10,402 nucleotides of DNA. Origin: Acholeplasmataceae bacterium. GTDB lineage: Bacteria; Bacillota; Negativicutes; Acidaminococcales; Acidaminococcaceae. Each line of letters starts with the position of its first letter. Position 1 is the stretch's first letter. The position numbers and the translations under genes were made by a program. Below are positions 5,963-10,402 of this stretch, piece by piece. The DNA is taken from the NCBI GenBank assembly GCA_012719555.1, contig JAAYAE010000390.1:1-10402 (forward strand), in the 5' to 3' direction. The notes beneath the pieces were generated by a model. It was given only the letters and a program-made list of their open reading frames with translations. It did no database searches and was not told where the DNA came from.

Positions 5963-7240
5963 ATGAAATTTGAAACTTTAGCAGTTCACGCTGGGCAGGT
6001 CCCGGACCCAACTACAGGAGCAAGAGCTTTACCGATTTATCAGACTACGGCCTACAGTTTTCGCGATTCTGACCACGCGGCCAGGATGTTTGCTTTAGAA
6101 GAGGCAGGAAATATTTATTCCCGTTTAACCAATCCTACCACGGATGCTTTTGAGCAGAGAGTAGCTGCATTAGAAGGAGGAAGCTCAGCTGTTGCTTTTG
6201 CTTCCGGGCACGCAGCTATTGTAGCCACATTCCTGAATTTTATGCAAACAGGAGACGAAATAGTTAGTTCTTCTACGCTTTACGGTGGTACATTTAATAT
6301 GTTCCAACATACATTACCTCGTATAGGCATTACCACTAAATTTGTAGATGCCCATGAAGCAGAAAATTTTGCCGCCGCCATTACAGATAAAACCAAAGCT
6401 ATTTATGCAGAAACTATAGGTAATCCTAAAATTGACGTATTAGATATTGAAGAAGCAGCTAAAGTTGCGCATGCACATGGTTTACCTCTTATTGTAGACA
6501 ATACTTTTGCTTCGCCGTATTTATGTCGGCCAATAGAGTTTGGTGCTGATATTGTAGTGCATTCCGCAACCAAGTTTATCGGGGGACATGGGACTTCTAT
6601 GGGGGGAATAGTAATTGAAAGTGGTAAATTCAATTGGAACAGCGAAAAATTCCCGCTATTAAGTCTGCCGGATCCTTCTTACCATGGTTTGAATTATGCT
6701 AAAGACTTAGGAGCCGTAGCTTTTTGCACACGTTTACGAGCACAGGTATTACGGGATTATGGTGCTTGCTTGAGTCCTTTTAACAGTTTTCTTTTAATGC
6801 AAGGGTTGGAAACGTTGCATTTGCGCTTGGCAAGACATGCTGAAAATACTTTGATAATAGCTAAATATTTAGAAAATCATCCCCAGGTTACTTGGGTTAG
6901 CTATCCTAGCTTACCCAGTCATCCCGATTATGTTAGGGCGCAAAAATATTTGCCTAAAGGGGCAGGTGCAGTATTTACTTTCGGGATTAAAGGCGGGCTT
7001 AAGGCCGGTAAAAAATTCATAGATTCTCTCAAGCTTTTTTCATTACTGGCTAATGTGGGAGATGCTAAGTCGCTGGTTATTCATCCGGCTAGCACCACCC
7101 ATTCCCAATTATCAAGTGAACAGAGAGAACAAGCTGGAGTGCCGGATGATTTAATTCGTTTGTCTATAGGAATTGAGCATGCAGACGATCTTATTGCAGA
7201 TTTAGCCCAAGCATTGGAGAGTGTCCAAGATGCCAATTAG
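5963..7240 (+). CDS. metY: O-acetylhomoserine sulfhydrylase (PLP-dependent)
   Basis: Cytosolic Cys/Met-metabolism PLP enzyme of 425 residues that converts O-acetylhomoserine plus sulfide to homocysteine. The PLP lysine is K204 in SATKFIGGHG, D179 in VDNTF pairs with the pyridine nitrogen, and YSRLTNPT (52-59) is the phosphate-binding tyrosine-arginine segment. Length and the extra loop around 215-250 (GKFNWNSEKFPLLSLPDPSYHG) are typical of the O-acetylhomoserine sulfhydrylases rather than of the shorter cystathionine synthases and lyases (about 380-400 residues). Start ATG 5963 has AGGGAG at 5948-5953. It sits 61 bases after metF with no terminator and overlaps the start of metA by 11 bases, so the three genes are one transcript under the SAM riboswitch. 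The acetyl form of the substrate is supported by Glu111 in the adjacent MetA. Confidence 0.94.
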   Translation: MKFETLAVHAGQVPDPTTGARALPIYQTTAYSFRDSDHAARMFALEEAGNIYSRLTNPTTDAFEQRVAALEGGSSAVAFASGHAAIVATFLNFMQTGDEIVSSSTLYGGTFNMFQHTLPRIGITTKFVDAHEAENFAAAITDKTKAIYAETIGNPKIDVLDIEEAAKVAHAHGLPLIVDNTFASPYLCRPIEFGADIVVHSATKFIGGHGTSMGGIVIESGKFNWNSEKFPLLSLPDPSYHGLNYAKDLGAVAFCTRLRAQVLRDYGACLSPFNSFLLMQGLETLHLRLARHAENTLIIAKYLENHPQVTWVSYPSLPSHPDYVRAQKYLPKGAGAVFTFGIKGGLKAGKKFIDSLKLFSLLANVGDAKSLVIHPASTTHSQLSSEQREQAGVPDDLIRLSIGIEHADDLIADLAQALESVQDAN

Positions 7241-8147
7241 AATTTCTAATGAATTACCCGCTATTCATATTTTGGAGCAGGAAAATATCTTTGTTATGCC
7301 TATGGAGCGTGCTGATGCTCAGGATATCAGACCATTAAAAATACTTTTTCTAAATTTGATGCCTAATAAAGTTGTTACGGAAACACAATTTTTACGTTTG
7401 TTGAGCAATACGCCAATACAGGTCGATGTTGATTTTATATGTACAGCCTCTTATACGCCAACCCATACAACAAGTGAACATTTAGTAAAGTTTTACGAAA
7501 CTTTTGACGCAGTTAAGAATAATCGTTATGATGGTATGATTATTACAGGAGCTCCTATAGAAAATTTACCTTACGAAGAAGTGGATTATTGGCAGGAGCT
7601 TATTGAAATAATGGAGTGGAGTCGTACTCATGTGTATTCAACCCTTCATATTTGTTGGGCAGCTCAAGCCGGCTTGTATTATCACTATGGTGTTGCAAAG
7701 CATAAATTACCTGTTAAAAAATTTGGTGTATTCCCCCATACTTTGAATTATTCTCATTTGGATAAACTCTTCAGGGGATTTGACGATGTTTTTTATGTGC
7801 CTCATTCTCGCCATACGGAAGTACGCCGTGAAGACATTATAAAAAACAAAGAACTTAATATTTTGTCAGAATCTAAAGATGCAGGTGTGTTTGCAGTTTC
7901 TGATAAAATGGGCCGTCAGTTTTTTATCTGTGGACATCCTGAATATGATCCCTTCACTTTAAAGGCGGAATATGACAGAGATATGGAACAGGGTCTTGCG
8001 GTTAATATACCTTGCAACTATTATCCTGATGACAACCCTTCTTTTACGCCAGTGGTTAGGTGGCGCAGTGCAGCGAATTTATTGTTTTTTAATTGGCTAA
8101 ACTATTATGTATATCAAGATACACCCTATAATTTAGAATCTTTATAA
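7230..8147 (+). CDS. metA: Homoserine O-acetyltransferase (MetA family, acetyl-CoA type)
   Basis: Activates homoserine with an acyl group, the first committed step of methionine synthesis. From ATG 7230 (305 residues), catalytic Cys142 lies in HICWAAQAG; His236 and Glu238 (HPE) complete the triad, one position off the E. coli numbering, and MPNK carries Lys47. Residue 111 is Glu in GAPIENLPYEEVDYW. In this family Glu111 selects acetyl-CoA and Gly111 selects succinyl-CoA, so the enzyme should be an acetyltransferase despite frequent annotation as a succinyltransferase. ATG 7230 places C142 and E111 exactly at family positions and has GGAGAG at 7216-7221. The in-frame GTG 7221 would overlap that Shine-Dalgarno. 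The 11-base overlap with metY suggests translational coupling. Last gene of the operon, followed by a strong terminator. Confidence 0.95.
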   Translation: MPIRISNELPAIHILEQENIFVMPMERADAQDIRPLKILFLNLMPNKVVTETQFLRLLSNTPIQVDVDFICTASYTPTHTTSEHLVKFYETFDAVKNNRYDGMIITGAPIENLPYEEVDYWQELIEIMEWSRTHVYSTLHICWAAQAGLYYHYGVAKHKLPVKKFGVFPHTLNYSHLDKLFRGFDDVFYVPHSRHTEVRREDIIKNKELNILSESKDAGVFAVSDKMGRQFFICGHPEYDPFTLKAEYDRDMEQGLAVNIPCNYYPDDNPSFTPVVRWRSAANLLFFNWLNYYVYQDTPYNLESL

Positions 8148-8150
8148 GTT

Positions 8151-8184
8151 AAAACCACAACAACTTAAAGGTTGTTGTGGTTTT
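8151..8184. terminator. Strong intrinsic terminator after metA
   Basis: A perfect 14-bp inverted repeat, AAAACCACAACAAC/GTTGTTGTGGTTTT with a 6-base loop, begins 4 bases after the metA stop. The 3' arm ends in TTTT and the 5' arm starts with AAAA, so it can work in both directions. It closes the methionine operon and insulates the next gene. Confidence 0.92.
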
Positions 8185-8207
8185 CTATATCTATTGAAAC
8201 AAGTAAT

Positions 8208-8236
8208 TTGAAGTTGGTAATCATTAGTGGTAAAAT
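8208..8236 (+). promoter_or_regulatory. Predicted promoter of the sensor kinase gene
   Basis: TTGAAG (8208-8213), a 17-base spacer and TAAAAT (8231-8236), preceded by an extended TGG (8228-8230). Transcription would start near 8243, leaving a 40-base leader before GTG 8283. Confidence 0.55.
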
Positions 8237-8282
8237 AACAATTGTAAATTGCATGACATTTGTGCGAGAGGAAGTGCAAACA

Positions 8283-10402
8283 GTGAATGTGGTTAAAATT
8301 AGGGCTGCTAATTGTAAACAAATTCGAAAACAATTAGAGCTTTTGCAAAAAATATACGAAACAGTACCTTGTGGTATTGTTCAATATACCAATGACGATG
8401 AGTGTAAGATAATTAATGCCAATCAAGCTGCTTGCAATATTCATGGTTATGTGGAATTAGATTGTTTTTTAGCTGATGTGAGTAAACCAGGCGGCATACG
8501 CAACCTTATTTATTCCGGAGACAGAAATCGATTAGAAGAAATTATCAGAATAGTTAAGAAAACAGGAAAACAAGAAAATTATGAACTGCGTATTTTGAAA
8601 CCCAGTGGAGCTTTGGGCTGGATTAGAGGGACTTTGGGGCTAATAACCTTAGCTGACGGCAGCATTGTTTTACAAAGTGCCTATATGGATGATACGGAGC
8701 GTATTCGCATAGCAGCCAGAGAACATTGGCAGGATGAACGGTTTAAAATATTGGTAGAAGCTATGCATACTGTGACCTTTGACTATGACCCAGCTACAGA
8801 CATCATGAATTATTCTGTTACTTTTGCCAATAATACTAACAAAGACTATATAATAGAAAATTATCTAGAGAATATTTCTCGAAGCACAATTGTGGAAGCT
8901 AGCTTTATAGATGAGTTTAGGCGACGCTTAATGACTGCCAGTAAATATGTAACTAGAGATAGTTATGAATACAGGGCAAATATTTTTGGCCGCGAATTTC
9001 GTTGGGTTAAAGCTTATTATACTAGCGTTTCCGATGCTAGGGGTAGTATATGTCGTGTTGTTGGACGGGTTGATGATATCCAAGATAAGAAGGATGCACA
9101 GAGATGCTACGAAGAAGAGTTGAAAATTCGTGCTAACGTGAGCCAAGATTTAATAGCTTCTATGCGTATTAATATTACAAGAGATGTAGTAGAAAATATC
9201 CAGGCTTCATTCCAGCGAGGGGATATTATTAAAGTTGGTATGAATAGACAACAAGTTATAGAACATGTAGCCGGCAGTTTATTAGATGATGCAGAACGCA
9301 AGAAGTTCGCTGCTTTTTTTGATGCAGCCACCATGAAAAAAGCTTTTGCCAATGGTGATAAAGATAGGTCGACTAATTTTCGCACTATAGGTCCGGATGG
9401 TACAATTTTGTGGCTGGAAGCGAATGTTAAATTTCTTGAACATCCTGTAAATAAAGATATTATTGCGTTTGTTACTATTCGTGATATTAATGATAAAATA
9501 ATGCGCTCTAGCGTCATAGATTTACTTATGGGTTCAGAATATGATTATATAGCTATTGTTAATGGTAATAATGGGCATTTCAAACTATTAGCAACCAGTC
9601 CAAATGAAAAGGTGATGCCGCCTATACAGGGAGAAGACTATTCTGCCGTAGTCAGCGCCTTTGCAGAAAGATATTTGCCCAAAGCAGAAAGAGAAAGAAC
9701 AATTAAGGCTTTGTCTTTAGATACAATTTACAAAGAGCTGGAAGCACAGGGAAAATATGTTCATTATTGCAGTTGTCACGAAGGCGGTAATGTTCGCTAT
9801 AAAAAGAATGAATATCACTATATGGATAAAATGCACAAATTGCTAATGACTACTCGTACGGATATTACAAGTGCGGTAAGAGAAGAAAAACAACGTAATA
9901 TGCGTCTAAGTGAAGCTTTGCAAGGAGCGAAACAAGCTAATTTGGCCAAAAGCGTATTTTTATCACACATGAGCCATGATATTCGCACTCCGCTAAATGC
10001 CATAATAGGAGTTACTGCATTAGCCTTGGAGGAAACTCACAACCCTGAAAGTGTTGAGGATTATCTTAACAAGGCAAATTCTGCCAGCAAACTTTTATTG
10101 GGATTGGTTAATGATATTTTGGACATGAGTAAGATAGAAAACAAGGCAATTAAGTTACATCCGTCACGCTATGAATATAGTGAATTTATCGGTAATATTA
10201 ATACTATTATCAGCCCACTGTGTCAGCAAAAGCACATAGAATTCATTTTCACAACAGGGATTCATACATTACCGGTTATAGTTGATAAAGTGCGTTTCAA
10301 CCAAATCTTTCTTAATTTTTTGTCTAATGCGGTAAAGTTTACGCCTGAAGGTGGCGTTGTTGAATTCATTATTAGAGATTTGAAAATAATAAATAATATT
10401 AT
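8283..10402 (+). CDS. Multi-PAS sensor histidine kinase, cut by the right window edge
   Basis: An open frame of 706 codons runs without a stop to the end of the window. No membrane segment or signal peptide is visible, so the sensor is probably cytoplasmic. PAS-like units lie at about residues 22-140 (ETVPCGIVQY then INANQAACNIHGY), 153-270, 285-405 (GPDGTILWLEANVKF) and a more divergent one at about 409-535. A coiled segment leads to the H-box SHMSHDIRTPLNAIIG, with phosphoacceptor His565. The N-box LNFLSNAVKFTPEGG follows (Asn682), and the rest of the ATPase domain is missing. A C-S-C-H motif (496-499) in the fourth unit could bind metal or sense redox state, which is speculation. Start GTG 8283 is chosen for AGAGGAAG just upstream; ATG 8253 is in frame but has no ribosome binding site and lies only 10 bases from the predicted transcript start. 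Large Clostridia-type kinases of this design are often hybrids with receiver domains beyond this point. The signal and the response regulator are unknown. Confidence 0.9.
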   Translation, partial: MNVVKIRAANCKQIRKQLELLQKIYETVPCGIVQYTNDDECKIINANQAACNIHGYVELDCFLADVSKPGGIRNLIYSGDRNRLEEIIRIVKKTGKQENYELRILKPSGALGWIRGTLGLITLADGSIVLQSAYMDDTERIRIAAREHWQDERFKILVEAMHTVTFDYDPATDIMNYSVTFANNTNKDYIIENYLENISRSTIVEASFIDEFRRRLMTASKYVTRDSYEYRANIFGREFRWVKAYYTSVSDARGSICRVVGRVDDIQDKKDAQRCYEEELKIRANVSQDLIASMRINITRDVVENIQASFQRGDIIKVGMNRQQVIEHVAGSLLDDAERKKFAAFFDAATMKKAFANGDKDRSTNFRTIGPDGTILWLEANVKFLEHPVNKDIIAFVTIRDINDKIMRSSVIDLLMGSEYDYIAIVNGNNGHFKLLATSPNEKVMPPIQGEDYSAVVSAFAERYLPKAERERTIKALSLDTIYKELEAQGKYVHYCSCHEGGNVRYKKNEYHYMDKMHKLLMTTRTDITSAVREEKQRNMRLSEALQGAKQANLAKSVFLSHMSHDIRTPLNAIIGVTALALEETHNPESVEDYLNKANSASKLLLGLVNDILDMSKIENKAIKLHPSRYEYSEFIGNINTIISPLCQQKHIEFIFTTGIHTLPVIVDKVRFNQIFLNFLSNAVKFTPEGGVVEFIIRDLKIINNI

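Noticed and set aside
8253..8282. Alternative ATG start of the histidine kinase at 8253
   Set aside because: No ribosome binding site, and it lies only about 10 bases after the predicted transcription start; GTG 8283 has AGAGGAAG at proper spacing.
8928..10003. Minus-strand open frames opposite the histidine kinase
   Set aside because: They are antisense shadows of a continuous PAS/histidine kinase frame, with no ribosome binding sites or recognisable domains.

Overview
The window looks like a chromosomal segment of a low-GC, anaerobic Bacillota (Clostridia or Negativicutes type). The pointers are a glycyl radical enzyme with its activase, a membrane iron-sulfur protein, a SAM-I riboswitch over methionine genes, and a large soluble multi-PAS histidine kinase. 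I cannot name the species from sequence alone.

Left edge (1-185): a dense string of perfect or near-perfect hairpins with no open reading frame. It resembles a structured RNA or the end of a mobile element, cut by the window boundary. Next, on the minus strand (186-800), is a small polytopic membrane protein with two 4Fe-4S ferredoxin motifs (NapH/NosR-like). A divergent promoter region (801-997) carrying repeated ATAAC-type motifs separates it from the next operon.

998-4720 (plus strand) is a glycyl radical enzyme (GRE) operon: a PFL-like GRE, a short radical-SAM activase overlapping it by ATGA, and an XRE-cupin regulator. The GRE frame is intact over about 790 codons except for one in-frame TAA at 2768-2770. 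This stop separates the catalytic cysteine (C433, in a Cys-Val-Val context) from the radical glycine (codon 765). Either the gene is recently broken, or the stop is a sequence error, or the two parts work as separate chains. The Cys-Val-Val context lacks the CxE glutamate of most characterised GRE eliminases and decarboxylases, so the substrate is unknown.

4786-8184 (plus strand) is a methionine biosynthesis operon: promoter, SAM-I riboswitch, intrinsic terminator, metF, metY, metA, strong terminator. MetA has Glu111, the acetyl-CoA-type residue, which fits the O-acetylhomoserine sulfhydrylase MetY encoded just upstream. Together MetA and MetY make homocysteine by direct sulfhydrylation, and MetF supplies the methyl donor. 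Methionine synthase is not in the window.

8208-10402 (plus strand): an extended -10 promoter drives a soluble multi-PAS sensor histidine kinase that starts at GTG 8283 and runs off the right edge inside its ATPase domain.
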